A stretch of DNA of 64,000 nt from Dactylorhiza incarnata (GCA_033032865.1 JAWHQI010000239.1:3754001-3818000); one strand, 5' to 3'. Shown: positions 44,413 to 55,471, counted from the first letter of the stretch. The notes: generated by a model from the letters alone, not told the origin. Numbers and translations: made by a program.

Positions 44413-45408
44413 TGTTGGAGTTACCATTGTGATCTAGAAGTGGTCAAACATGTAATCTCACTGCCAACGCGATATGAGCCTGCAGGGTCGCACATAAGAG
44501 CATGTGGAGAAGTTGGTAGATTGACTGTGTTGGTAAATGTTACCAATCACCATATATAGAATGGGGAAATCCAGCAGGTTGTTGCTGTCTGAATTCGTCG
44601 GGTTTACACGGATAGAATTCGTCGGATTCGTCGGGATTCGTCGGATTGTCCCGTGAACACTCGACGAATTATTACAGAAACCCTTCAGTCGGCAAAATGT
44701 TGTCGTCTGTCAGGATTCGTCGGGATTCGTCGGGTTGTCCCGTGAACACTCGACGAATTGTTACAGAGATCATTTTCTCGGCAAATGTTGCCGTCTGATC
44801 TGATTCGTCGGATTCGTCGGATTGTCCCGTGAAATCTCGACGAATGATGTTCCGTGGAATTCCGACGAATTGTAACAGAAGCCCCTATTCTGCTGTGTGG
44901 TCTGCGGATAGTGATTCTTCTAGAAGCTGTTTATCCTTTGGGTATAAATAGGACTTCTTTTAGGGTTCTCATCACTAACGAAATAGAAGCCGACGGAAGG
45001 TGTTCCGCTCTCGCCTCACGAACCCTAGCCGACGGAAGTGTTCCGTCGTCTCTGAATCGCGTCCGTTGACCTCCTCTCCGGCGATCGTCGTCGTGTGTGT
45101 TCTTCCTGGAGCGAACCTAGCAGTTCGTGGAAGTGCAAAGGTGCAGTCGTTCTTCTCCCGGCTCGTGTGGACTGCTGTAGAGACGTAGACATTATTCTAC
45201 GTGAGAACTCTTGCAAAGCCGACGAAGGCAATCTTCTTCTTGGAGCATCTAGGTTGGATTTGATCCAATCCCGTCAAGGTAATTTCATACCTAGCATCTT
45301 GTTAACTTCTTGATTCAATGTTCATGGCCGATCCAAGTCTTTTTGGATTGTTTCTCTTCATTTCCGCTGCGCCTACATTTGATGTATGGTTCTAGAAAAA
45401 ACCCAACA
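44413..45408 (+). repeat. 5' LTR of CopC with three ATTCGTCGG/CGACGAAT hairpin modules
   Basis: TGTTGGAGTTACC to AAACCCAACA. Between about 44595 and 44870 the motif ATTCGTCGG occurs repeatedly, followed each time by TTGTCCCGTGAA and the reverse motif CTCGACGAAT, so each module can fold. TATAAATA at 44943-44950 is the likely promoter; the motifs lie just upstream in U3. Confidence 0.95.
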
Positions 45409-45421
45409 GTGGTATCAGAGC

Positions 45422-46444
45422 TAGGTTCCGATCATGAATGTTGTTTCAGAAGTTTGGTTAGAAGCGAGACCACCGCCAGGGGCGCTGCCCCTTGGACCCC
45501 GTTAGGGGCTCTGCCCCTAAGACCCCGCCAGGGGCGCGGCCCCTTGGAACCCCGCCAGGAACGTCTGGGATTTCGTGGTTATTTCTAATTGTTAGAAATT
45601 GTTGTCTCCTTAGCAGTAACCGTCCCTCAAGTGGTTAATGAACCCTTGTATTGTTTTGGATTTTGAATCCAACAATGAGAGACGAGCTTGTCTACTGCTT
45701 TAAGTCGAGTTGTCTTTGCCTTTGTCCAATGCATGTAAATCTGAAGATTTGGAAGAGTTCTAAATGTCCATATTTAGCCTTTTCGTCTATCAAAGGTTGA
45801 TAGTCTTATGTTGTGCACATAAGGGATGCATGTGGATTTTAGAAAGCTTTTTTTTCTGTGGATGTGCACTTTGATCAAATGTTGATCATGGTTAAGTGTT
45901 AACCTTTTATTAAAATTAAAATCCCTTCATCAAATATTAAGTGTTCGGATGCCTTCCGATGGATGACACTCTTCCTGCCTCGATCGATGAAGTGTGGGCT
46001 TGCCAAAGCAAGGTGCATTAATCTATCTTGGTAAGGGTGCGAACGGATAATTGTGATATCCCACTGTCGACATCGGGTCTAACTTAACTAGGTGACCTCA
46101 AAGGTTGAGTGCCTAGAGGCATAGGGTTGACATGCACCATATGATGGATGCGAATAAGGAGTTATTCACCAGCCATACAAGAGTTGCATGAGGATGCAAT
46201 TGGCAAGCGTTGCCTACCTAAATAACCGCATTATGAGAGGAACGCCAAAGCGGACTCGTGGTGTTGGTGAAATACGGATCTTGTCCACTAAGAGAGTAGC
46301 TCGCAATGGACTCTCCGAATTGATAGTGAGGGCCATCAATTTGAATAAAATAGTGAGAGTATTTAATTGAAGTCCAAATTAAAATAAATTGTATTTTGGA
46401 ATTTTGGTACTAATTAGATTCTGCATGAATTCTTGTAGAACTCC
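45422..46444 (+). other. CopC leader
   Basis: About 1 kb from the primer site to the ATG at 46445. It contains a three-fold GCCAGGGGCGC/GCCCCTTGGACCCCG-type repeat at about 45475-45560 and no long ORF. Leaders this long often hold packaging signals in retroelements. That is inference here. Confidence 0.55.
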
Positions 46445-49400
46445 ATGGCAAGTGGTTCACATTCCACCTTGTCCCTAAGAGCTATCCTTGAGAAGGACAA
46501 GCTTAGTGGGACGAATTACATGGACTGGTATAGGAACTTGAGAATTGTTCTCAGGCAAGAGCGAAAGCTCTACGTCTTGGAAGAAGAAGCCCCCGAGGTG
46601 CCGACCGGGAACTCGTCCCGTGTTGATAAGGATGCTTATAAGAAGTATACCGATGACGCCTTAGACGTCGAGTGCCTTATGCTTGCCACCATGAACTCTG
46701 AGCTTCAGAAGCAACACGAGAACATGGGGTGCAAGGAGATTGACGAGCACCTAAAGAAAATGTTTCAAGGGCAAGCTCGTCAAGAGAGGTTCGATGTCAC
46801 GAAGGCCTTATTTCAGTGCAAAATGGGAGCTCGAGACTCAGTTGGTACTCACGTACTCAAGATGATTGGGTATATAGAGAACCTGGAGAGACTGGGTTTT
46901 CCTCTGGGTCAAGAGTTGGCCACAGATCTTATCCTGCAATCGTTGCCGGATAGTTATGAGCAGTTTGTCTTAAACTACAACATGAATGAAATAGACAAGA
47001 CACTGCCCGAGCTCCTAGGCATGTTGCGAACTGCCGAGATAAACATGAAGAAGGCCAAGCCTGCTAGTCCCATATTGATGGTACATAAAGGCAAGGGTAA
47101 GGCCAAGGGCTTCAAGAAGACGAAGGTGGGACCTAAGTCACATCTTGAGCCCAAATCTTCTGCGCTGAAAAAGAAGAGCACCGTGAAGGAAGGAAATTGC
47201 CACCACTGTGGCAAGGCTGGTCATTGGAGGAGGAATTGTCCTTCGTACATTGACGGTCTGCGGAAAATGAAGGGAGGTATGACTTCCGCTTCGAATATTT
47301 ACGTTATAGAGATAAACCTTTCTGCTCCTTCATCTTGGGTATTGGATACCGGATGTGGTTCTCACATTTGTACAAATGTGCAGGAACTGGGAAGGAGGAG
47401 ATTGCTGAGTAAAGGAGAGGTGGACCTGCGTGTCGGCAATGGAGCAAGAGTTGCTGCTGTAGCCGTAGGGGTTTACCGTCTTTCTTTGCCCAGTGGGCTT
47501 GTAATAGAACTTGATAATTGTTATTATGTTCCGGCCATAACTAGAAACATTATATCCATTTCATGCTTAGACATGATTGGATTTTCTTTTATAATTAAGA
47601 ACAATTGTTGTTCTATATTTAAGAATGATGTTTGTTATGCTGTAGCTCAATTGTTTAATGGTCTTTATGTTTTGAACCTGGACCATCCGATCTATAATGT
47701 AGATAATAATAAAAGACTAAGAACAAATGACTCAAATCCTACATATCTCTGGCATTGTCGTTTGGGTCATATAAACGAGAAGCGCATATCCAAGCTCCAT
47801 AAAGATGGACTATTGGACTCATTTGATTATGAATCATTCGAGCGATGCGAGTCTTGTTTGTTAGGCAAGATGACTAAAGCCCCTTTCACTGGTTATACTG
47901 AGAGGGCTGAGGATCTCTTGGGTGTTGTACATAGTGATGTATGCGGACCCATGAGTTCTATGGCTAGAGGTGGGTATTTCTACTTCGTTACATTTACTGA
48001 TGATTTCAGTAGATACGGATACGTGTATCTTATGAAGTGCAAATCCGAAACCTTTGAAAAGTTCAAAGAGTTCAAGAATGAAGTGGAGAACCAATTGGGT
48101 AAAAAGGTTAAAGCACTCCGATCTGATCGAGGTGGCGAATACCTGAGTCATGAGTTCCGTGATCATCTCAAAGAGTGTGGTATTGTATCACAGCTCACTC
48201 CACCTAGGACACCACATCATAATGGTGTGTCTGAGAGGAGAAATCGTACTTTGTTAGACATGGTACGGTCGATGATGAGTCATGCAGACTTGCCTGTTTC
48301 CTTTTGGGGTTTTGCTTTAGAGACTGCTGCAATAACACTGAATCGCGCTCCGACGAAAACGGTTCTAAAGACACCATATGAGATATGGACTGGGAAGCGT
48401 CCTAGTATGTCATTCATTAAAATTTGGGGCTGTGAGGCATACGTACGACGTCAAATGCCTGACAAGCTGGAACCCAAATCAGATAAGTGTTATCTGGTGG
48501 GATATCCTAAGGAAACGAAAGGATATTACTTTTACCTACCGTCTGAGGGCAAAGTGTTTGTCGCAAGGACGGGTGTCTTCTTGGAGAAAGAGTTCTTGTC
48601 AAGAAAGACGCAAAAGGTAGAACTTGAAGAAGTTCAAGAACCACAAGTAGTGAATGAACCAGAGTTGGATTCTGAGCCAGGACTACAAGATGTTGTAGCT
48701 GGAGAACCTGCTCAAGAGACACAAGTCCTACGTAGATCTGGTAGACCAAGATTTGAGCCTGAGAGATATGGATTTCTCGTGTCTCAAATAGGTAATGTGT
48801 TGCTTATGGATCATGATGATGAACCAGCGACCTACCAAGAGACTATGAATGGACCGGACTCCGACAAATGGCTTGAGGCTATGAAATCCGAAATGGACTC
48901 CATGTATACAAACCAAGTTTGGAACTTGGTGGAACCACCTGAAGGGGTACGACCCATAGGGTGCAAGTGGGTCTTCAAGAAAAAGACCGACATGGATGGG
49001 AATGTACAGACATTCAAAGGGCGACTGGTGGCTAAGGGTTTCAAGCAAATTCATGGTGTTGACTATGATGAGACCTTTTCCCCTGTTGCCATGGTAAAGT
49101 CCATTAGGATATTGCTTGCTATTGCTGCGTATTATGACTACGAGATCTGGCAGATGGATGTCAAAACGGCTTTCCTAAATGGAAACCTCCTTGAGGAAGT
49201 GTACATGACACAACCCGAGGGTTTTGTATCCCCAAATGAAGCCACTAAAATATGCAAGCTGAACAGGTCCATCTATGGATTGAAACAGGCCTCTAGAAGT
49301 TGGAATCTTCGTTTTGATGAGAAGATCAAAGAGTTTGGTTTTGTCAAGAACGAGGATGAACCGTGTGTTTACAAGCGAATCAGTGGGAGCATTGTTGTCT

Positions 49401-50401
49401 TCCTGATATTGTATGTAGATGACATACTGTTGATCGGGAATGACATACCTACCCTGAAAGTTGTTAAGAACAACCTAGGGAACTGCTTTTCTATGAAGGA
49501 CTTGGGTGAAGCGACTTACATACTCGGTATTAAGATCTATAGAGATAGATCGAAGAAGTTGCTGGGTTTGACCCAGAGTACGTACATTGAAAAGGTGTTG
49601 AAGCGGTTCAACATGCTTGAGTCCAAGAAAGGATTTTTGCCCATGTCTCATGGTGTGAATCTCTCTAAGGACCAGTGTCCAAAATCTTGCGAAGATAAGG
49701 ACCGCATGATATTGATTCCATATGCTTCGGCAATTGGGTCAATCATGTATGCAATGTTATGTACTCGACCCGATGTCTCTTTTGCTTTGAGCATGACTAG
49801 CAGGTATCAGTCTGATCCTGGTGAATGTCACTGGATAGCCGTAAAGAATATCCTGAAGTACTTGAGAAGGACTAAGGATGTATTCTTGGTATATGGTGGA
49901 GAGGAAGAGCTCGTTGTAAGTGGTTACACGGATGCTAGCTTCCAAACTGATAGGGATGATTCGAAGTCTCAGTCAGGGTTTGTGTTTTGCCTGAATGGAG
50001 GAGCTGTGAGCTGGAAGAGTTCCAAGCAAGTGACAGTTGCTGATTCTACAACTGAGGCCGAGTATATCGCTGCGGCAAACGCAGCGAAGGAGGCTGTATG
50101 GATTAGGAAATTCATCGGCGAGCTAGATGTAGTTCCTAGCATTGTTGGTCCCGTAGTTCTCTACTGTGATAACAATGGTGCAATTGCACAATCTAAGGAA
50201 CCAAGATCCCATCAGCGCTCCAAGCACATACTTCGGCGGTTCCATCTTATTCGTGAGATTGTCGAACGAGGAGATGTGAACATTTGCAGAGTGCCGACTG
50301 AGGAGAATATTGCAGATCCACTGACAAAGCCTCTCGCGCAGAGAAAGCATGATGGTCATACTAGATCAATGGGTATACGATACCTGAGTGATCATCTCTA
50401 G
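46445..50401 (+). CDS. CopC gag-pol polyprotein, intact
   Basis: One frame of 1318 codons from ATG (MASGSHSTLSLRAIL) to TAG. Domains by residue: gag 1-245 (LSGTNYMDWYRNLRIVL), CCHC knuckle at about 251-265 (CHHCGKAGHWRRNC), protease at about 296-310 (WVLDTGCGSHIC), pre-integrase (LWHCRLGHINEKRI, about 435), integrase core (HSDVCGPMSS, RSDRGGEYLSHEF, TPHHNGVSERRNRT, about 495-600), RT (WVFKKKTDMDG; YVDDILLIGND near 990) and RNase H (DASFQTDRDD near 1161; STTEAEYIA near 1200). All catalytic residues I can check are present. It makes particle protein and the enzymes for copying and inserting the element. The length is typical of copia. The lineage is probably Tork/TNT1-like, but I am not sure. 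Confidence 0.96.
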   Translation: MASGSHSTLSLRAILEKDKLSGTNYMDWYRNLRIVLRQERKLYVLEEEAPEVPTGNSSRVDKDAYKKYTDDALDVECLMLATMNSELQKQHENMGCKEIDEHLKKMFQGQARQERFDVTKALFQCKMGARDSVGTHVLKMIGYIENLERLGFPLGQELATDLILQSLPDSYEQFVLNYNMNEIDKTLPELLGMLRTAEINMKKAKPASPILMVHKGKGKAKGFKKTKVGPKSHLEPKSSALKKKSTVKEGNCHHCGKAGHWRRNCPSYIDGLRKMKGGMTSASNIYVIEINLSAPSSWVLDTGCGSHICTNVQELGRRRLLSKGEVDLRVGNGARVAAVAVGVYRLSLPSGLVIELDNCYYVPAITRNIISISCLDMIGFSFIIKNNCCSIFKNDVCYAVAQLFNGLYVLNLDHPIYNVDNNKRLRTNDSNPTYLWHCRLGHINEKRISKLHKDGLLDSFDYESFERCESCLLGKMTKAPFTGYTERAEDLLGVVHSDVCGPMSSMARGGYFYFVTFTDDFSRYGYVYLMKCKSETFEKFKEFKNEVENQLGKKVKALRSDRGGEYLSHEFRDHLKECGIVSQLTPPRTPHHNGVSERRNRTLLDMVRSMMSHADLPVSFWGFALETAAITLNRAPTKTVLKTPYEIWTGKRPSMSFIKIWGCEAYVRRQMPDKLEPKSDKCYLVGYPKETKGYYFYLPSEGKVFVARTGVFLEKEFLSRKTQKVELEEVQEPQVVNEPELDSEPGLQDVVAGEPAQETQVLRRSGRPRFEPERYGFLVSQIGNVLLMDHDDEPATYQETMNGPDSDKWLEAMKSEMDSMYTNQVWNLVEPPEGVRPIGCKWVFKKKTDMDGNVQTFKGRLVAKGFKQIHGVDYDETFSPVAMVKSIRILLAIAAYYDYEIWQMDVKTAFLNGNLLEEVYMTQPEGFVSPNEATKICKLNRSIYGLKQASRSWNLRFDEKIKEFGFVKNEDEPCVYKRISGSIVVFLILYVDDILLIGNDIPTLKVVKNNLGNCFSMKDLGEATYILGIKIYRDRSKKLLGLTQSTYIEKVLKRFNMLESKKGFLPMSHGVNLSKDQCPKSCEDKDRMILIPYASAIGSIMYAMLCTRPDVSFALSMTSRYQSDPGECHWIAVKNILKYLRRTKDVFLVYGGEEELVVSGYTDASFQTDRDDSKSQSGFVFCLNGGAVSWKSSKQVTVADSTTEAEYIAAANAAKEAVWIRKFIGELDVVPSIVGPVVLYCDNNGAIAQSKEPRSHQRSKHILRRFHLIREIVERGDVNICRVPTEENIADPLTKPLAQRKHDGHTRSMGIRYLSDHL

Positions 50402-51368
50402 TGGGAGTCTTGTGGGTTGCATGTAAAATATATATATTCTGTTGGCTGTTTATTATTCATATGATGAATTGTGTACCAATTATTTCCTTTTACAATTAAT
50501 GGCAAGTTCTTTTATTACGATATACTGTTTCTATGAGATAGAATAAAATTCGTGATAAATACCCTTAGAATGTTCGCTTCCATAGGACATCAAGTACGTG
50601 ACTTGAATGTGAGAGCCTATGATTTCGAAGCTTCATTCTTAAAAGGTCCCTGGTCGAGGTATCATCGTAGAAGCTAAGGGTGATGATGATACATTAAGAC
50701 TAGCATGTGTGTTGACTGATGACCGGTTCTCACAGGTCATGATATTGTGATATCAAGTCATCACGTGGGTACTTGTTAGTGAACAAGTTGTACTGGACAG
50801 ACCCAACCTGAGACTACTTTGTGGATTGTTACTTAAAAGTGTCACAAGTAGGTCTCATTTGACAATGGTGTTGTGGTCCTTTGACCTGAAGTCACAGCAT
50901 TCACCGAGTGAGGAAGAGCGTGCTTTGATGTCATCTAAAGTCTTCCTTGAAGAAGGTTGATGATAAGGGTGGTCGTTGGGTACGTTACGAATCATTTGGG
51001 TGTTTGGGTGTGAGCAGATATGGGATTTGTCCTCCTATATAACAGGAGTTGCATCCATGGGCCCCTTGATGGAATTGGACTGAGAAATGCATGGCCATGC
51101 TTGGTAGAGTCAATATGTGATATTGAGCTCACCATTCTCTGGAAGTCCGTTCTAGATCAAGAAACTTGGATTGAGCTATTATGAGGGTGACACGGTCCAT
51201 GCCTCTAGTTCTTTCCGGATGTAAGGGACAAAGACAACGCTGGAACATTGGTCATAAAGGCTTATGAGTTATGAACTCTTATTGCTTGGGGAGCAATGAT
51301 GCATCGCTAGATGCCGCTCATTGTTTGTGAGGTTTTTGGTTTGATACTTTCAAGATCAAGTGGGAGAC
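50402..51368 (+). other. CopC 3' untranslated region
   Basis: Nearly 1 kb between the stop and the polypurine tract, without ORF or recognised structure. Unusually long for a copia element with a single ORF. Confidence 0.6.
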
Positions 51369-52365
51369 TGTTGGAGTTACCATTGTGATCTAGAAGTGGT
51401 CAAACATGTAATCTCACTGCCAACGCGATATGAGCCTGCAGGGTCGCACATAAGAGCATGTGGAGAAGTTGGTAGATTGACTGTGTTGGTAAATGTTACC
51501 AATCACCATATATAGAATGGGGAAATCCAGCAGGTTGTTGCTGTCTGAATTCGTCGGGTTTACACGGATAGAATTCGTCGGATTCGTCGGGATTCGTCGG
51601 ATTGTCCCGTGAACACTCGACGAATTATTACAGAAACCCTTCAGTCGGCAAAATGTTGTCGTCTGTCTGGATTCGTCGGGATTCGTCGAGTTGTCCCGTG
51701 AACACTCGACGAATTGTTACAGAGATCATTTTCTCGGCAAATGTTGCCGTCTGATCTGATTCGTCGGATTCGTCGGATTGTCCCGTGAAATCTCGACGAA
51801 TGATGTTCCGTGGAATTCCGACGAATTGTAACAGAAGCCCCTATTCTGCTGTGTGGTCTGCGGATAGCGATTCTTCTAGAAGTTGTTTATCCTTTGGGTA
51901 TAAATAGGACTTCTTTTAGGGTTCTCATCACTAACGAAATAGAAGCCGACGGAAGGTGTTCCGCTCTCGCCTCACGAACCCTAGCCGACGGAAGTGTTCC
52001 GTCGTCTCTGAATCGCGTCCGTTGACCTCCTCTCCGGCGATCGTCGTCGTGTGTGTTCTTCCTGGAGCGAACCTAGCAGTTCGTGGAAGTGCAAAGGTGC
52101 AGTCGTTCTTCTCCCGGCTCGTGTGGACTGCTGTAGAGACGTAGACATTATTCTACGTGAGAACTCTTGCAAAGCCGACGAAGGCAATCTTCTTCTTGGA
52201 GCATCTAGGTTGGATTTGATCCAATCCCGTCAAGGTAATTTCATACCTAGCATCTTGTTAACTTCTTGATTCAATGTTCATGGCCGATCCAAGTCTTTTT
52301 GGGTTGTTTCTCTTCATTTCCGCTGCGCCTACATTTGATGTATGGTTCTAGAAAAAAACCCAACA
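51369..52365 (+). repeat. 3' LTR of CopC
   Basis: Almost identical to 44413-45408. Differences seen include T for A in CTGTCTGG, A for G in CGTCGAGTTG, GCGATTC for GTGATTC, AGTTG for AGCTG, GGGTTG for GGATTG and one extra A near the end. TATAAATA at 51899-51906. Confidence 0.95.
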
Positions 52366-52370
52366 CCTAC

Positions 52371-54382
52371 TTGGCCCGTCCAATGACAAGTTGGATCCCC
52401 GAGCAGCCAAACACATATTCGTTGGTTATTCTCGTACTCAGAAAGGCTATGTTTGCTATTCTCCTACTACCCGAAAAGTGACTGTTTCTGCAGATGTTAC
52501 CTTCCAGGAAGACCAACCTTTCTTCTCTGAAACAACCACACCTCTTCCACCACCATCCTTCCCACGACCTGTCATTCCAGTTACCACCCCTCTACCACTA
52601 CTCCTTCCTGAACCTGCTCCCGCTCTCCCGAAACCACCTCTTATCCGTGCCTACACTCGTCGCCCTCCTTGCTCCGTTGCCCCAATGCAGTCGGCTTCGA
52701 CCTCTGACACTCTGCGCTCTGCTGATCCGACATCGGCCTCCACCTCCCATCCTTTGGCGAATTATGTATCCTTACATCGCCTCTCCCCACAACTTCAAAC
52801 ATTCGCTACTTCATTATCCTCTATTTCTATACCTAACTCTGTGCAGGAGGCTCTCCAACATCCAGGCTGGCGGGCAGCCATGGGCGACGAAATGACAGCT
52901 CTCTGGGCTAACCAGACATGGGATTTGGTTCCTCTCCCTCTAGGACATACTACTGTTGGTTGCAAATTGGTCTTTGTCATCAAACATGCTCCTAACGGGA
53001 CAATTGACCGTCTTAAAGCTCGCCTGGTGGCTCTGGTTTTACTCAACAACAAGGTCTCGATTATGAGGAAACGTTCTCTCCGGTGGCCAAGCTCAACACA
53101 GTTCGTGTCCTTCTCTCCGTGGCTGTGCATCGCCAATGGCCTCTCCATCAGCTGGATATCAAGAATGCGTTTCTAAATGGTGACCTACAAGAAACAGTAT
53201 ACATGCAACAACCTCCCGGGTTTGAGACCACGAGGGAGTCCCGCGTATGTCACCTTAAGAAATCCATTTATGGTCTCAAACAATCCCCCCGGGCATGGTT
53301 TGATAAGTTCAGTAAGGTTATTCGGGAGGTTGGCTTTACTCGGAGCTCAACAGACTTCTCTCTGTTCACTCGACATCAAACTACGGGCACGGTTCTTCTG
53401 TTGGTATATGTCGATGACATCCTAATCACAGGAAATGATTCTAAGGGAATACAAGCGGTAAAACGACATCTTAATTCCGTTTTTCAAACAAAAGATCTGG
53501 GGAACCTTCGATACTTCCTTGGCCTGGAGATCGCAAGACGTCCTGATGGGCTTGTCCTCTCTCAACGAAAGTACTGTCTCGACCTTCTTCAAGATACTGG
53601 TTATTCTGGATGCAAGCCGATTAACACCCCAATGGATGTCAATCACAAGTTGTGTGCACATGCTGCTGATGAAGATCTTCCTTTTCCAAATCCAGAATAC
53701 TATCGACGACTCGTTGGAAAAATTATTTACTTAACAGTCACGAGACCAGACATATCCTTTGTTGTTGGGGTGGTCAGCCGATTTATGCATTCTCCTCGGA
53801 CATCTCATCTACAGGTTGTCGAGCGCATCCTAAGATATCTGAAAACAGTGCCTGGTCAAGGGCTGGTATACAAAACCTCGTCCTCTACTCCAACATTGAT
53901 TGCGTATTCTGATGCAGATTATGCTGGGCCCCTGGATGATTGACGGTCTACTAGTGGATTTTGTACCTACTTTGGAGGTCACCTTGTTACCTGGCGTAGT
54001 AAGAAACAAGTTGTGGTTGCTCGATCTTCAGCTGAGGCAGAATATCGTTCGATGGCATCAGTTGTTTCTGAACTCACATGGCTTGAAAGTCTCCTTGTTG
54101 ATCTAGGAGTAAACCTTTCTTCACCAGCTATCCTACTATGTGATAGTCAAGTTGCTATACACATAGCTAAGAACCCGGTCTTCCACGAAAGAACAAAACA
54201 CATTGAAGTGGACTGTCACTTCATCCGGGAGAAAGTTCAAATGAAGAAGATATAATTAAAGCACGTTCCGGGTACTGACCAAGTTGTTGATATTCTCACA
54301 AAGGCCCTATCAAGTACCTTATTGTATCAATTCTTGTCCAAGCTGGGTGTCTACGACTTGTACGCTCTAGCTTGCGGGGGAG
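52371..54382 (+). pseudogene. CopA RT and RNase H, broken
   Basis: Continues the integrase frame (KHIFVGYSRTQKGYVCY), then a Pro/Ser-rich linker and the RT start (WRAAMGDEMTALWANQTWDL). A one-base indel at about 53030-53040 shifts the frame; RT goes on at 53083 (LDIKNAFLNGDLQETVYM, LLVYVDDILITGND near 53400). RNase H starts YSDADYAGPLDD and meets a TGA at 53941-53943 where an Arg codon is usual. It then continues in frame (SSAEAEYRSMASV) to a second stop near 54253, with a short relic of the C-terminus (HVPGTDQVVDILTKAL) after it. A purine tract TTGCGGGGGAG precedes the 3' LTR. Confidence 0.92.
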
Positions 54383-54563
54383 TGTTAGAAAAGCCCATGT
54401 AAAGGCCCATATTGGAGCCTCTTTTCTTGTTTCTCTCTCTCTTCTCTTTAGTCCCACATCATGTATAAGGATTTCCTCTCTCTTTCTCCCTCCTATATAT
54501 ATGTATTCATACATTGTATTTCATACATAAAAAGGAATATACAAGCTTTGGCTCTTTCTTACA
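54383..54563 (+). repeat. 3' LTR of CopA (181 bp)
   Basis: TGTTAGAAAAGCCC to TTTCTTACA; one substitution (CATAAAAAGG for CATAGAAAGG) and one CT unit different from the 5' LTR. Confidence 0.95.
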
Positions 54564-55466
54564 CATGAACACATGAAATGGACAATACACGTCCTAAGAC
54601 CGGGGAGGAGGATCGTTACCCTTGGAGCACGCTTCAGCGCCATGGAACAAAGATTTGTACGGTTGGAAACGACCGCAACAGACTCCTCTTCGTGTATACG
54701 TACTCGGCTTGTGATTCGGAGCTTCGGAGCTTCGGAGCTCCTCCAATGGCGAGAACTAGCTCCTCCTTACTCTCCTCCTTTCCAAACCAAGAGAGAGAAA
54801 ACCTTAGGTGAAATGAGCTCTAAAGAGGGCTTTCCCAACCTAAAAGAGCCTGGAACAAGTCCCGACCGTCGGATATAAAGACTCCCCATCGGATGGCTCA
54901 GATTTCACCTTGAAATGGGCTTGAAAACCCCGTACACGGCTTGGCACACGGCCGTGTGCCATGCCGTGTGACTTCACTTAGCACCAGGAATTGACCTGGG
55001 CTTTTACACGGGTACACACACGGCCATGTTCCAGGCCGTGTAGATCATTTTGACAGAACACTAACTTCCAGGGTTTGAACCTGGGCTAGACACGGGTATG
55101 AACACAACTGTGTTTCAGGCCGTGTCTGTAGACATGGCCGAACACATGGCCGTGTCAACAAGCCGTGACCTTCTCTGTCTCCAAATTTGCTCGAAAAGTC
55201 GGAGCACGACCATGCACATGGCTGTGTGTAAAGCTGTGTCTAGAGATATGAGCACTTACACAGCCATGTGGCCTTGTTTCCCCTTCTTTTAGCATACTGC
55301 ACATTTGATACGGCTTGGGACACAACCGTGTCCCAGGCCCTGTACAGCCTTAAAGGCTACAAAAAGTCTCCTAAGAACCCCTGATTCGTCCCCAATTTCC
55401 ATGGGACTTCTCTAAGGCTCTTAGGCTCCTTATGACCTACTTGTATTTGGGTTTTGGGGCGTTACA
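54564..55466 (-). repeat. 5' LTR of ChrM, right part
   Basis: Resumes the ChrM LTR (compare GGGGAGGAGGATC at 54603 and 20140) and ends GGGGCGTTACA at the ATATC duplication. The palindrome cluster at 54943-55350 again starts with a perfect GGCACACGGCCGTGTGCC. Confidence 0.9.
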
Positions 55467-55471
55467 ATATC

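Larger units (their letters stand above)
44413..52365 (+). mobile_element. CopC: complete copia element inserted in the CopA integrase
   Basis: LTRs 44413-45408 and 51369-52365; exact TSD CCTAC (44408-44412, 52366-52370). Primer site TGGTATCAGAGC at 45410-45421; polypurine tract AAGTGGGAGAC just before 51369. By eye the LTRs differ at about five bases plus one A in a run of about 996. With an open 1318-codon ORF this looks young and possibly still able to move. Confidence 0.95.
31536..54563 (+). mobile_element. CopA: Ty1/copia element inserted in the ChrM 5' LTR, itself split by CopB and CopC
   Basis: LTRs 31536-31718 and 54383-54563. Flanks are CATAT (31531-31535) and CATGA (54564-54568); comparison with the other ChrM LTR suggests the right TSD lost two bases. 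Without CopB and CopC the element is about 5.2 kb, normal for a short-LTR copia. Gag, protease, integrase, RT and RNase H can be read in order across the two nested insertions. The coding sequence has frameshifts and stops. Confidence 0.9.
18652..55466 (-). mobile_element. ChrM: minus-strand chromovirus (Tekay/Del-like) inserted in ChrO
   Basis: Left LTR at 18652-20978; right LTR begins at 30106 and ends at 55466 after removal of CopA. TSD ATATC is exact: 18647-18651 and 55467-55471. Gag, pol and a chromodomain-like end lie between on the minus strand. LTRs of about 2.3 kb, TGTAAC...GTTACA ends and a C-terminal chromodomain fit the Tekay/Del chromoviruses. It hosts TatB in pol and CopA in its 5' LTR. 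The LTRs differ by roughly a tenth of positions where I compared them, so it is old. Confidence 0.9.

Noticed and set aside
44854..45313. Short open frames in the CopC LTR (repeated at 51810-52269)
   Set aside because: They lie in LTR leader sequence, conserved only because the LTRs are near identical; no similarity to known proteins.
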